This document shows positions 7,769 through 16,959 of a stretch of 48,238 bases of DNA, one piece after another. The DNA is taken from NCBI GenBank assembly GCA_030620155.1, contig JAUXFF010000004.1, positions 1 through 48,238 of the forward strand. The letters run 5' to 3'. A program made the position numbers and the translations under genes. Each line of letters starts with the position of its first letter. Position 1 is the first letter of the stretch. This DNA comes from Candidatus Cloacimonadota bacterium. GTDB lineage: Bacteria; Cloacimonadota; Cloacimonadia; Cloacimonadales; TCS61. The notes under the pieces were generated by a model. That model searched no databases, was not told the origin of the DNA, and was given only the letters and a program-made list of their open reading frames with translations.

Positions 7769-9307
7769 TTATTCCCAGAACTTCCTGTCCAGACTGCGAT
7801 ATTGCACAGCTTCACTTATATGACTTGCTTTTATTTTTTCATTTATTTCCAGATCTGCAATTGTCCTGCTTACTTTAAGTATACGATCATACGCACGGGC
7901 TGAGAGTCCCATTTTATCCATTGCCATCCTGAGAAGGTCTTTGCTTTCGGAATCCAATTCGCAATATTTTCTTATCAGTTTAGGATTCATTTGAGAATTA
8001 CTGAATATTTTTTCTTTCTCGAATCTCTTCAATTGGATATTCCTGGATTCGTTAACTCTTTTTCTGATATCTTCCGATTTTTCTCCTGTAGGTAATGCAC
8101 TCAATTCCTCGTACTTTACCGCCGGAACTTCTACATGAATATCAATCCTGTCCAGCAATGGTCCTGAGATTTTTGAGCGGTATCTTTGAATATTAGAGAT
8201 CGTGCACAGACAGGAATGTCCTTCGATATTGCTACCATAATATCCACATGGGCAGGGATTCATTGAAGCAACCATCATGAATTTAGCAGGGAATTCAAGG
8301 CTTTGTGTTGCCCTGGAAATAGTCACGATTTCATCTTCCAATGGCTGTCGCAGAACTTCCAGAACGGATTTCTTAAACTCGGGAAGCTCATCTAGAAAAA
8401 GGACACCGTTGTGAGAAAGTGATACTTCTCCCGGCTTAGGATAGCTGCCACCACCTATTAGAGCTACATCACTTATTGTATGATGTGGAGAACGGAAAGG
8501 TCTGCTCGTAACAACTCCTTTCTTACTGATAATCAAACCTGCTACTGAATGTATCTTAGTTGTTTCCAATGATTCTTCCAGGGTCAATTCAGATAATATG
8601 GTAGGAATTCTTCTTGCCAGCATAGTTTTACCTGAACCCGGTGGACCTATCATCAGAACATTGTGCCCCCCGGCTGCAGCCACTTCCAATGCTCTTTTCA
8701 CATGAAACTGCCCCTTAACATCAAACATATCTAGTGCACTCTTATTTAATTGTGAAAAGATCTTCTTTTTATCTACCTTGAAAGGTTGAATCTCTATCTT
8801 ATTTTCCATGAAATTAACAGCTTCATTCAAACAAGTAACCGGATAAACATTTAATCCGTCAATAATTGCTGCTTCCTTGGCATTTTCATAAGGTAATATC
8901 AAACCATCCAGCTTATCTTTCCAAACTGACACAGCAATAGGTAAGACCCCCCTGATTGGACGAAGATTACCGTCCAATGACAGTTCACCTATCAAAGCAT
9001 ATCTTTCCAAAATACTCGATTTCATCTGGTTAGATGCAGAAATCAAAGCTAAGGCTGTAGGTAAGTCTAATGCTACACCTTCTTTCTTGATATCGGCAGG
9101 TGCCAGGTTTACCGTGTAATTATGGGTGGGAAAACGATAGCCGGAATTCTTTATCGCTGCAGATACTCGATCGCGACTTTCTTTTACCGAATTAGATGGC
9201 AAACCGACAATAGAGAACTTGAATAATCCCCCCTTTATATCAGCTTCAACTGTGATCTGCTGTGCATCTATTCCCTGAATAGCATATGAAATAGTTTTTC
9301 CATACAT
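7769..9307 (-). CDS. comM: YifB/ComM family Mg-chelatase-like AAA+ ATPase
   Basis: AAA+ ATPase; ComM in competent bacteria is a helicase that aids branch migration of incoming DNA. The 512 residues show a Lon-like ChlI N-terminal domain (about 20-140), Walker A GPPGSGKT (221-228), Walker B VLFLDELPEF, the SPHHTISDVALIGGG sensor region, a cysteine group CPCGYYGSN/CLCT, LLDRIDIHVEVPAV and the C-terminal helical lid with LSARAYDRILKVSRTIADL. It starts 11 bases downstream of the lamin-tail gene on the same strand, so the two are probably cotranscribed. With comF elsewhere in the window, a competence role is possible but unproven. Confidence 0.93.
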   Translation of the reverse strand: MYGKTISYAIQGIDAQQITVEADIKGGLFKFSIVGLPSNSVKESRDRVSAAIKNSGYRFPTHNYTVNLAPADIKKEGVALDLPTALALISASNQMKSSILERYALIGELSLDGNLRPIRGVLPIAVSVWKDKLDGLILPYENAKEAAIIDGLNVYPVTCLNEAVNFMENKIEIQPFKVDKKKIFSQLNKSALDMFDVKGQFHVKRALEVAAAGGHNVLMIGPPGSGKTMLARRIPTILSELTLEESLETTKIHSVAGLIISKKGVVTSRPFRSPHHTISDVALIGGGSYPKPGEVSLSHNGVLFLDELPEFKKSVLEVLRQPLEDEIVTISRATQSLEFPAKFMMVASMNPCPCGYYGSNIEGHSCLCTISNIQRYRSKISGPLLDRIDIHVEVPAVKYEELSALPTGEKSEDIRKRVNESRNIQLKRFEKEKIFSNSQMNPKLIRKYCELDSESKDLLRMAMDKMGLSARAYDRILKVSRTIADLEINEKIKASHISEAVQYRSLDRKFWE

Positions 9308-9318
9308 TGTATATCTCC

Positions 9319-10953
9319 TTATTTTCCAATTATTATTGTTTCTGTTTGAGAGTACACTTTCTCTGATTCCAAAGAAGTTGCTTCCATAAAAACTAAATAA
9401 ATCCCTATCGGCAAAAATTTTTTAGTATCATCTTTTCCATCCCAGATAATTTCACCTTCTGCTGCCTGGGTGGTTTGATCTACCAGTCTTTTTATCATTC
9501 TTCCTTTAAGATCGAAGACACGCATTGTAACTGTACTTAATTTTTCAGGTAGTTTAAAACTTAAAATGGTTCTCTCCCCTCTGGTTGGAGAAAAAGGATT
9601 GGGCTTTACAGAAAGTTTTACATTTTCAGGTAGATAAACAACATAAATACTATTTCTTTGCCCAGGTGTAGCTCCCCTGATGGAGTAACCCCAATTACAA
9701 AGCTCAGAAAGCAAATACGGATTAATCCTTTCAAGCGAAACATCGGTTTGGGAATCTTCGCCTGTATATTCTATAGTTTCATAATCAGTCCCATATATAT
9801 CAACCAGTTCCAGAATTTCATCCGTATTATTTAAAGCTGTCCAGGATTCTGCAGTAATGATTTTATCTACTGGAGCAGATGGGTATTTTCCCAGAAGTAA
9901 TTCTTTACTTTCAGTGACAACCAGATAGTCAAGGGATTCTATCTCTCCCGAAAACCTGATTTCTCCCCCAGATGCATCGAAAATTACAAAGTTATCCACA
10001 TAATATCCACATTCCGAATAATTATATAACTCAACCCACTCAGGAGCGTCTTCTTCAGGTTTGAACATGATTTCATTGAATACTATTGGAGAAGAGCCAA
10101 CTAAAAAGGAAGAGTTACTGGAATTATTGTCTAACTCTATGTCATAAAAATAGTTAAGGTTTACCCCAACCATATAAATTCCTTGTTCAAATGAGCCCAG
10201 TTCAATGTTAACATTTATAATTTCTCCAGGATAGATTTCAGGAAGATCGAACTCTGCCCAAAAGCCCTCATTTACTGCGATTTGGACTGATGATGCAGAG
10301 TTATGCACATACTCTGTGGATAAATTTTCAATCCAGATATTTACCCAATAAATTCCTTCAAATTGCGCAATTTCAAGGCTATCTACAGCCAGATCTATAG
10401 GATAAAAATTCTGTTCCCCAGGTGTTGGATTTGAACATTCAAACCAGTCAATCTCACAATTATCCGTATCTTCCCCATCTTTTTTCCTGGCAAGTGTGTT
10501 ACCTCCTGACACGTCAGGAGCAAAAGTATCTCCAATATTGCCTGTATCATCCTCCAGATCATTAGAATTTGGTGAATCGTATAAAACCGTATCAGTATAT
10601 AACTCATCTGCTGAAACAAGTCTTATCCCATCAGTAGCAGAACCACCATTTTGAAAACCAAGTGTCGTAATTATATCTGCGTTTTCTATATTGGTTTCTC
10701 CTATTAAAAGGAAACTTCCGGGACCAATTATAATCTCAGAAAATGTAAATACGTTACTAAAACTGGTACCAGCCTTCTGGATCTTCCAATTCATCAAATT
10801 AACCGTTGATAAAGTGGGATTATAAAGCTCAATCCATTCATAACCGGAATCACTTCCTGATGGGTCATACATCACTTCATTGATAACTACATTCTGAGCA
10901 GACAAGGAATGTAGTTTAAAAAAAACATATAATAGAATAATGAATTTTTTCAT
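9319..10953 (-). CDS. Secreted lamin-tail-domain protein with type IX-style C-terminal domain
   Basis: Predicted exported surface protein of 544 residues. A signal peptide (MKKFIILLYVFFKLHSLSA) precedes a lamin-tail domain (about 20-180, starting VVINEVMYDPSGSDSGYEW with WIELYNP), a CARDB-like beta domain (about 185-285), a second lamin-tail domain (about 288-430, with FNEIMFKPEEDAPEWVELYN) and a FlgD-like Ig C-terminal domain (about 445-544, KPNPFSPTRGERT, FDLKGRMIKRLVD, GIYLVFMEA). Lamin-tail domains in bacteria occur in surface proteins and nucleases; no nuclease motif is seen. GGAGG precedes the ATG. The substrate or partner is unknown. Confidence 0.82.
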   Translation of the reverse strand: MKKFIILLYVFFKLHSLSAQNVVINEVMYDPSGSDSGYEWIELYNPTLSTVNLMNWKIQKAGTSFSNVFTFSEIIIGPGSFLLIGETNIENADIITTLGFQNGGSATDGIRLVSADELYTDTVLYDSPNSNDLEDDTGNIGDTFAPDVSGGNTLARKKDGEDTDNCEIDWFECSNPTPGEQNFYPIDLAVDSLEIAQFEGIYWVNIWIENLSTEYVHNSASSVQIAVNEGFWAEFDLPEIYPGEIINVNIELGSFEQGIYMVGVNLNYFYDIELDNNSSNSSFLVGSSPIVFNEIMFKPEEDAPEWVELYNYSECGYYVDNFVIFDASGGEIRFSGEIESLDYLVVTESKELLLGKYPSAPVDKIITAESWTALNNTDEILELVDIYGTDYETIEYTGEDSQTDVSLERINPYLLSELCNWGYSIRGATPGQRNSIYVVYLPENVKLSVKPNPFSPTRGERTILSFKLPEKLSTVTMRVFDLKGRMIKRLVDQTTQAAEGEIIWDGKDDTKKFLPIGIYLVFMEATSLESEKVYSQTETIIIGK

Positions 10954-11149
10954 TAATTGTATCCTCCAATTTAGTAGTAGAAAATGATTTTTTAATTCTC
11001 CTTTATAAACAGGATGTTATCGAAGTATTTTTAAAGGATGAAAATATTAATTGATACTTTCATCTTAATTCTTTGAATGCATAAACTTGTCCGCGCTGGC
11101 GGATTATACGCTTATGATATTACAAACATTTAAAGTTTACAAACTTATT
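10954..11149. other. Non-coding gap before the nnr fragment
   Basis: This stretch is the upstream region of the lamin-tail gene and contains its ribosome binding site. A short GC-rich palindrome, TCCGCGCTGGCGGA, lies near 11090, unlike the AT-rich surroundings. The small plus-strand open frame crossing this area is antisense to the nnr fragment and shows no coding features, so nothing is called. Confidence 0.4.
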
Positions 11150-11372
11150 CAACCAGATGTGGATTTTATTCCATTGGTTTTTAATTTGATGTTAAAACTT
11201 TCTTGGTCTTTTTTACTATTCTGCCTGTTTTTTTGTCAATATTTAAATAATTCTTCAATTATGTCGGAAGGAATAATGGAAGCTGGTTTCCTGATTTCTG
11301 CTAATTTTTCAGCGGTTTTACCAAGTAAATAGGAGGCAGATATTGCTGAATTTTTAAAGGACATTCCCTGAC
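11150..11372. repeat. Direct repeat, left copy (nnr 3' end plus downstream sequence)
   Basis: This 223-base segment matches 20657-20878 in the same orientation with about 15 substitutions and one single-base gap, roughly 93% identity by eye. It covers the final 44 or so codons of nnr and about 85 bases beyond its stop. Similarity ends abruptly on both sides. Together the copies bracket a 9.3-kb segment of secreted-protein genes. Confidence 0.9.
11236..11372 (-). pseudogene. 3' fragment of nnr (NAD(P)H-hydrate repair enzyme)
   Basis: The minus strand encodes QGMSFKNSAISASYLLGKTA and onward to EELFKY followed by TGA, in the same frame as the C-terminus of the complete nnr gene at 20742-22247. 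Only two or three residues differ (for example Asp to Asn and Ala to Ile). The match stops at 11372 and no start codon or catalytic region is present, so it cannot make a working enzyme. The mostly conservative changes suggest a fairly recent duplication. Confidence 0.88.
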
Positions 11373-11465
11373 TTTAAGGATGAGACAAATCTCTATTTAA
11401 CCATTACAAAGGTCAAGAAAAAGTGTCTCTGCCCGCATTGATTGAACACAGGTAGAGCTTGAGTA

Positions 11466-11554
11466 TCGACTCGTAAATTTACCCTGTAGGGAAGAATGAC
11501 CCCAGTTGGTAAAAACCCTACGGGGTAAACCGTATCGGGGGAATGACGAGTCGA
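11466..11554. repeat. Nested inverted repeat (REP/MITE-like palindromic element)
   Basis: Outer arms TCGACTCGT (11466-11474) and ACGAGTCGA (11546-11554) are perfect complements. Inner arms TTTACCCTGTAGGG (11478-11491) and CCCTACGGGGTAAA (11516-11529) pair with one mismatch, giving a long hairpin of about 89 bases. The element is GC-richer than the flanks. No open reading frame is inside. It lies between the nnr fragment and the convergent end of the beta-helix gene. Confidence 0.75.
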
Positions 11555-11580
11555 AACGACATTCACTTAGTTGTCATTGT

Positions 11581-11684
11581 AACCGTTCGGAAGGTCCCGA
11601 CTCTGCTAAAGCTACGTCGGACAAGCAAGAAACGCAAGAAGACCGACAACCCATGATATGCACCATGGCAACCGTTCCGAAGGT
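11581..11684. repeat. Short direct repeats flanking a GC-rich intergenic segment
   Basis: AACCGTTCGGAAGGT (11581-11595) recurs as AACCGTTCCGAAGGT (11670-11684) with one mismatch; each is itself nearly palindromic. The second copy runs into the stop codon of the adjacent minus-strand gene. The base composition differs from coding DNA in the window. This may be debris of small mobile palindromes. Confidence 0.6.
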
Positions 11685-14284
11685 TACTTGAGAAGCAACA
11701 TTTTTTTCATTACCGATTCATTTACGGATGATATTTTGTAGAAATAGATTCCTGAACTGACAGGTTTATTATTTGAGTCTGTACCATTCCATACTACAGA
11801 ATGAGTTCCTTTAATTAGATGTTCGTTCAATAATGTTTTTACTTTTTGTCCCTTGACGTTGAATATTGCAAGATTCACAAATGAGGATCCGTCTGAGCCG
11901 GACACAGCGTTTTGTGTTACTGAAAAAGAAATGGTGGTTTCCGGATTGAAGGGATTGGGAAAATTATAAATTATATTAATGGTATTATTAATAACATTTT
12001 CCTCATTACTTGTTTCAAACCATTCCAGGGCACCCATATCAGGTGCAATCCCATAATAATCTTGTGGAGCTAGATCAACCAGTATTGTATTATCTTCTAA
12101 TTCATAATAACTTATACCTGCATCTATACAGGGTGATTCTGCTTGTAGGAAATAATTGGCACTATCAGCACAAACAAAGAGAGGATCTTCTACAATATTA
12201 CCTTCAAGCCATTCTACTGTTCCATTGTCGTTAGTTACAATACCTTCAAAACCACCCATTATATCTGAATAAGCACTATAAAACAGGTTAGGATTGTTTG
12301 TATGATAGAAGTAAATTTCCTCAGGTTCATTATCCCATAATATTGAATTAACTATCGCACAAGTACTATTATCATAAAGATAGACAGAACCACCACCATG
12401 ATATGTGATATTACCAGATATTGTATTATTTGCCATAATAACAAAAGAATTGTTCCGACACGTTATTCCTCCTCCGTATCCCACTGCGAGATTGTTATAA
12501 ATCAAGGTATTGTTGATTATAGTATAGGATTCATTGTTACATCCTATTCCACCACCGTCATGAAATGCATAATTATTAAATATTTTTGAATCGGATATTA
12601 TGGGAGAAGAGTTTTCAAAATAAATACCAGCCCCATAATCAGCATTATTATTGGAAACAGTAACATTTATTAAAACTGGATTTCCCTGACTAATAAATAT
12701 ACCACCTCCCTGCAAGTAAATTACTCCCAGACATATATTATTATCAATAACACAATTTGAAATTTTAATATTTGAATTTATGCAGTAAATACCTCCTCCT
12801 CGTGAATGTAAACTTTCATTATAAGCAGTATTATCTGAAATGATAAGATAATCCAAACAAGGATGTGCACTATCGCAGTATATTCCTCCTCCATAAGTAT
12901 TGTAGCCGTAGGTAATCGTAAGACCGGAAATAACACAGGTAGAATCGATAGGTTCATAAAATGATAAAACACTGCCTTCTTGAGATCCATCAATAACAGT
13001 TTCCTGGATATAGTTTTCGTCTTGAGTAAATAAAAATAAACTACTTAACGTTAAATTCTTATCAGTAAAAACAAGGCATTCATAGTAAGTACCGGGATGA
13101 ATTAGTATTGTATCTCCCTCAACAGCTATTTCCATACCGTGCTGAATAGTAGCAAATGGGTATTCTGATGATCCATTACCTATTATATTAGATCCGTCAG
13201 TGGAAATATGCCAAACAGTGCCTGTATACTCCTCTGCAGTTATGATTAGATAATCAGATTTTGTTATAGTCTCAGAATTGCCTAGATTATCCTCTATGGT
13301 TAAACTTACATTATAGAGCCCGGGTTCTAAATAGGTATGTACAGGATCAGGATTGTTGGAAGTTTCATCATCACCAAAATCCCACAACCAGGAACTTATT
13401 TCAGTGTTGAATGCTTCGGAATAATCATAAAAATTTACTGTTAAAGGTGCTGAACCTGTAGTTACATCAGATAAAAAATCTGCATAAAGCTCAACAGCAT
13501 CATTGATTGAAAACAATGCTCCCATATCAGATCTGGTCCCGTCAGGATCAATGTAATAATGAGGATCTCCGGTATTAACACAGGGAGACAATTCCTGTAA
13601 TTGATAGATAGAATTAACTGGATCCAGGAATAGAGGATCCTCATCAATATTACCTAAACCATCCCAACTACCCTGTATATCACTATAATTAACAAAAACA
13701 TTCCCGCTGGACTGCATTATCTGATCAGGATTATTGCTAGTTACAATACAATTCTTTAAGAAAACCTGTGAATTTATGCACCTAATTCCATATCCGGAAT
13801 TATTAACAATAGTATTATTTATTATGTTCGGATTGGAATTACTGGCTAAAACTCCTCCCCCAAAATTAGCTGTATTATCTCTGATAATATTATATTTAAT
13901 TGTGGGATTTGATGCATTGCAATAAATACCTCCACCCATAACTGTAGAACCATTTAATATTGTAAATCCCATTATAACTGCTGACGAATCTTCACTATTT
14001 GTAAATTTTACTACGGAATCGTTCATTCCTCCATCAATAACTGTGCTTTCTATATCCAGAATATTTTGCGTTAGCAAATATAGAGATGTTACTAATATAT
14101 TTTTTCCTGAAAAATCAATATTTTCAAAATAAATGTCTGGTTCAACCAAAATTGTATCACCATTGCTTGCTGCCAGGATTCCATCCTGGATTTGTAAATA
14201 ATCATCCGGAATATTTATGACTGTACAAAAAAGCCCGGTAAATATCATAAATATTATAAAAATTACTTCTAAACAGTGTTTCAT
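11684..14284 (-). CDS. Secreted right-handed beta-helix/PKD protein with type IX-style C-terminal domain
   Basis: Predicted surface protein of 866 residues. After a hydrophobic export signal (about 1-21) come a first parallel beta-helix (about 22-255, with repeated GGGIYCNASNPTIKYNII-like rungs), a PKD domain (about 265-350, SSWLWDFGDDETSNNPDPVH), a second beta-helix (about 355-750, starting WHISTDGSNIIGNGSSEYPF) and a FlgD-like sorting domain (about 775-866, YNFPNPFNPETTISFS, FNVKGQKVKTLLN, SSGIYFYKISS). DUF1565-like motifs such as DGSxxxGNGSSEYPFATIQ mark the helix family. No lyase catalytic residues can be assigned. It lies inside the island bounded by the nnr repeats. Confidence 0.85.
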   Translation of the reverse strand: MKHCLEVIFIIFMIFTGLFCTVINIPDDYLQIQDGILAASNGDTILVEPDIYFENIDFSGKNILVTSLYLLTQNILDIESTVIDGGMNDSVVKFTNSEDSSAVIMGFTILNGSTVMGGGIYCNASNPTIKYNIIRDNTANFGGGVLASNSNPNIINNTIVNNSGYGIRCINSQVFLKNCIVTSNNPDQIMQSSGNVFVNYSDIQGSWDGLGNIDEDPLFLDPVNSIYQLQELSPCVNTGDPHYYIDPDGTRSDMGALFSINDAVELYADFLSDVTTGSAPLTVNFYDYSEAFNTEISSWLWDFGDDETSNNPDPVHTYLEPGLYNVSLTIEDNLGNSETITKSDYLIITAEEYTGTVWHISTDGSNIIGNGSSEYPFATIQHGMEIAVEGDTILIHPGTYYECLVFTDKNLTLSSLFLFTQDENYIQETVIDGSQEGSVLSFYEPIDSTCVISGLTITYGYNTYGGGIYCDSAHPCLDYLIISDNTAYNESLHSRGGGIYCINSNIKISNCVIDNNICLGVIYLQGGGIFISQGNPVLINVTVSNNNADYGAGIYFENSSPIISDSKIFNNYAFHDGGGIGCNNESYTIINNTLIYNNLAVGYGGGITCRNNSFVIMANNTISGNITYHGGGSVYLYDNSTCAIVNSILWDNEPEEIYFYHTNNPNLFYSAYSDIMGGFEGIVTNDNGTVEWLEGNIVEDPLFVCADSANYFLQAESPCIDAGISYYELEDNTILVDLAPQDYYGIAPDMGALEWFETSNEENVINNTINIIYNFPNPFNPETTISFSVTQNAVSGSDGSSFVNLAIFNVKGQKVKTLLNEHLIKGTHSVVWNGTDSNNKPVSSGIYFYKISSVNESVMKKMLLLK

Positions 14285-14590
14285 TAATTGACCCTCTCTT
14301 TTAAAATGTTTTTAGAGTAAAAGAATAAATAAAGATAATTTTGTAAACTCATATTTTCAGAAAATTCAGTTCGGAAATGTTATATATTTCGATCTAATAA
14401 AAATTTCTTGACAGGATATATCTAAAAAATTTCTAAATAAAAAACATTCTTACTATAGAAACTAAATTCAGTAGACAAATTATTGATACGGAATTTAGAT
14501 ATTTTTTTCAAATGAAGAAATTGTTGATTAAATATTATGAAAATTACTATTACATTAGATTAAACAAATTTTAAAAACGGAGGTATAAAG
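14285..14590. other. Divergent intergenic region between island genes
   Basis: This very AT-rich gap of 306 bases lies between two divergent genes and should hold both promoters. TTGACA occurs near 14409 and TTGATT near 14524, the latter followed after about 18 bases by TATTAC; neither is strong enough to call. The AACGGAGG ribosome binding site for the downstream lipoprotein lies at its right end and is repeated before its paralog. Confidence 0.4.
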
Positions 14591-14757
14591 ATGAAAAACA
14601 AATTAATTTTACCAATTATTTGTACGGTTATAATTTTAACCCTACTGTTTTTCGGGTGTGGCGAACATTATGATGATGATTATGAACCCATCTACCAGGA
14701 CGCCATCTACATTATGGATGCAGACGGAAGTAACAAACAGAAAGTTATTGATGTGGA
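14574..14757. repeat. Tandem duplication block, copy 1 (lipoprotein leader and N-terminus)
   Basis: This 184-base block aligns without gaps to 15904-16087 (offset 1330) with about 11 mismatches, near 94% identity. It includes the ribosome binding site, the lipoprotein signal and the first 55 or so codons. Beyond it the two genes diverge sharply. Confidence 0.9.
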
Positions 14758-15652
14758 CGGATGTTGCAATGTGCAATTTGTCCCTGATTCTGATAAGCTG
14801 CTTTATATGCTTAGAAGAACAGATGGAACTAATACAGGAAGCTTATATACTGTAAATACTGACGGATCAGAGATTACACAAATTAGTGGTGAATTAAAAA
14901 TAAAACGAGATTTACCATCAATATCTGATGATGGAAGCAAAATTGTACTTTGGGCTTTCGATGATTCTCGTGACTATACCTATGATCTATATATGGTTGA
15001 CCCAATTGGTTCAGGAATAACAAATTTAACAATAACAGCTAATGTAAGTGAAAAAGATGCTACTTTTATCCAATATCAAGACCAGGAATATCTGCTATAT
15101 GTTACATATTTTAACGAGAATGAAATAAACTACAGTACAATTAGTATGATGAATACAACAACTTTTGAAATCGATACACTTTATGTAAGGGAAATTGAGG
15201 GTGATCATGGTTTCAAAAAACCTATCTACGATTGGGTCAATGATATCCTATTCACAATTTATGACTATTATTCTGTTTTTGAATATAATTCTCTTGAAAA
15301 TGGGAATAATACCTTTGTATCATATTGTGGTTTAAGCACAATGGATTTATCAATTATGTATAATCAATTACTTTTTCACTATAATACAATAATTAAATAT
15401 GACTATTCCTTAAATCAAACTAATGAATTAGTAGATGGTTATAGGTATCAAATATTTCAAGATACAGTAATTTTTTGTACAAGTTCTCAAAGTAACAATG
15501 GTGATATATATTCAATTAAACTGGATGGTTCTGATAATACAATGCTATCAGAAAATGGATTTTATCCAAGATTTTCGAAAGATGGTACCCGGATAGTTTA
15601 TATCGGGAAATATGAAATTAATCCAAGAAGAAGAAATTTAATAACAAATTAA
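14591..15652 (+). CDS. Surface lipoprotein with TolB/PD40-like beta-propeller repeats (copy 1)
   Basis: 353-residue predicted lipoprotein. The signal ends in a lipobox LFFGCGEH with cysteine near residue 23. The mature part has PD40-type propeller blades: QDAIYIMDADGSNKQKVI, GSLYTVNTDGSEITQIS, DLYMVDPIGSGITNLT, GDIYSIKLDGSDNTML and a final PRFSKDGTRIVYIGKY. Such repeats usually bind partner proteins or glycans; no enzyme motif is seen. It is followed by a truncated copy of the beta-helix gene and then by its own paralog. AACGGAGG precedes the ATG. Confidence 0.78.
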   Translation: MKNKLILPIICTVIILTLLFFGCGEHYDDDYEPIYQDAIYIMDADGSNKQKVIDVDGCCNVQFVPDSDKLLYMLRRTDGTNTGSLYTVNTDGSEITQISGELKIKRDLPSISDDGSKIVLWAFDDSRDYTYDLYMVDPIGSGITNLTITANVSEKDATFIQYQDQEYLLYVTYFNENEINYSTISMMNTTTFEIDTLYVREIEGDHGFKKPIYDWVNDILFTIYDYYSVFEYNSLENGNNTFVSYCGLSTMDLSIMYNQLLFHYNTIIKYDYSLNQTNELVDGYRYQIFQDTVIFCTSSQSNNGDIYSIKLDGSDNTMLSENGFYPRFSKDGTRIVYIGKYEINPRRRNLITN

Positions 15653-15662
15653 GGAGATAAAA

Positions 15663-15905
15663 ATGAAGAAAAATGTTTTAATTTTAATTGCAGTTATAAC
15701 TTACTCAGTGAACTTATTTGCTCAAATTGGAACCCATATCCCATCAACTCGTTTACCTGCTTATGAGCAATCCTGGTGGGATTCAACTGAGATGGTTTTA
15801 CCTTGGCAAAATGCCGGTTGTTTAAAGCAAATTGAAGCAAACCACTCTCTTCCAAAGCATATCATAAAGTGTGCTTCGGAAGAGGGTGAAATATTAAAAA
15901 ATTAA
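15663..15905 (+). pseudogene. Truncated copy of the downstream beta-helix protein gene
   Basis: The first 54 codons match those of the gene at 16960, including the signal peptide and FAQIGTHIPSTRLPAYEQSW and DSTEMVLPWQNAGCL. After the Cys-Leu codons the match stops and 26 unrelated codons, largely derived from a palindromic element at 15843-15888, lead to a TAA. The product would be an 80-residue secreted peptide lacking the beta-helix and sorting domain. It may still be expressed, since a ribosome binding site (AAGGAG) is intact. Confidence 0.8.
15843..15888. repeat. Palindromic element at the truncation point
   Basis: CACTCTCTTCCAAAGCA (15843-15859) and TGCTTCGGAAGAGGGTG (15872-15888) are complementary over 17 bases with two mismatches and a 12-base loop. 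It sits just after homology with the full-length gene ends, so it was probably inserted, or was present at the recombination point that removed the gene body. Confidence 0.7.
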
Positions 15906-16087
15906 AACGGAGGTATAAAGATGAAAAACAAATTAATTTTACCAATAATTTGTATGATAATAATTTTAATCCTACTATTTTTCGGGTGTGGCGAACATTA
16001 TGAGGATGAATATGAACCCATCTACCAGGACGCCATCTACATTATGGATGCAGACGGAAGTAACAAGCAGAAAGTGATAGATGTGGA
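15904..16087. repeat. Tandem duplication block, copy 2 (lipoprotein leader and N-terminus)
   Basis: Partner of 14574-14757 at about 94% identity without gaps. A companion block follows the same pattern: 15663-15824 matches 16960-17121 at the start of the beta-helix gene (offset 1297). The two blocks show that a lipoprotein plus beta-helix gene pair was duplicated as a unit. Confidence 0.9.
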
Positions 16088-16946
16088 TAATTGCGACAAT
16101 GTGCAGTTTATTCCAAATTCCGACAAAATTCTATATCTTGCTGATAATAGCCTTTACACAGTGAATATTGATGGGACTGAGAATGTTAAGATTAGTGGGG
16201 AATTGGATGTGATTGATAAAGTCAAACCAAGTATCTCCTATAATGGTGAATATATTGCTTTTAATGTACAGGAAAGAAATAATAGAGAAGTATATAATAT
16301 TGATGTGTCTAACTGTATTATTACAAATATCTCAAATACTGTTTTCTTTGATGAATTTTATCCTAAATTTTCAAAAACTGAAGATTGTCTTTGCTATTCA
16401 TCAAATAGTAATGAGTTAAATATGATAATAAATTTTAATGTTGAAAATTTGGAAAAAGACACACTATATACTACAAATAATTTTTTAGGTGATGTATGCT
16501 ACTCAATTGATTCTGAATGTATATATTTCACTCAACGTACAAGCAGATCGTTAGCTATTTTAAAAAAAGTAGAAATAGCAACCCAAATAACAGAGGATAT
16601 TGCTGAAAATATTAACACCTTGAATGGTGGATATTTTGATGTGAATGAAGATTACTTCGTTTTGTTGCAGTTTTCCCCTAATGTTTGGGTTGCTAATTCT
16701 CTAGAGACTGAAGAGACTGTTATTATTGGTGATGTCTTTTATCCTTTCTTGTCAATGTTTAATTCAGTTTTATTTTCAGATGAATTTGATTCTTCTGGAG
16801 ATATTTATATTTTTATTTTAATATCCGAAGACACTGAAAAACTTACTGGTGGTAAGTCACCAATTTTCTCACAAGATTGTGAATCAATTGTTTATATTAG
16901 CAGATATATTACAAATCCCAAAAGTAAAAATCTAATAACAAATTAA
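15921..16946 (+). CDS. Surface lipoprotein with TolB/PD40-like repeats (copy 2)
   Basis: 341-residue paralog of the 14591 gene. The signal and lipobox (LFFGCGEHYEDEYEPIY, cysteine near residue 23) and the first propeller blade are almost identical, while the remainder has diverged. Weak blade motifs remain (NSLYTVNIDGTENVKIS, DIYIFILISEDTEKLT), and both proteins end in a similar NPKSKNLITN/NPRRRNLITN tail. The downstream beta-helix gene begins 13 bases later, so the two probably form an operon and perhaps a surface complex. No catalytic motif is visible. Confidence 0.76.
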   Translation: MKNKLILPIICMIIILILLFFGCGEHYEDEYEPIYQDAIYIMDADGSNKQKVIDVDNCDNVQFIPNSDKILYLADNSLYTVNIDGTENVKISGELDVIDKVKPSISYNGEYIAFNVQERNNREVYNIDVSNCIITNISNTVFFDEFYPKFSKTEDCLCYSSNSNELNMIINFNVENLEKDTLYTTNNFLGDVCYSIDSECIYFTQRTSRSLAILKKVEIATQITEDIAENINTLNGGYFDVNEDYFVLLQFSPNVWVANSLETEETVIIGDVFYPFLSMFNSVLFSDEFDSSGDIYIFILISEDTEKLTGGKSPIFSQDCESIVYISRYITNPKSKNLITN

Positions 16947-16959
16947 GGAAAAAAGTGAA

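Noticed and set aside
11087-11332. 81-residue plus-strand open frame
   Set aside because: It is antisense to the duplicated nnr fragment; the open frame is explained by that strand, and the protein has no recognisable features.
11506-11691. 61-residue plus-strand open frame in the repeat region
   Set aside because: It crosses palindromic repeats and the end of the convergent gene, has no ribosome binding site and a biased composition derived from the repeats.
14658-14855. Short overlapping open frames inside the lipoprotein and beta-helix genes
   Set aside because: They are alternative-frame shadows of genes with clear signals and domain repeats; none has its own ribosome binding site or motif.
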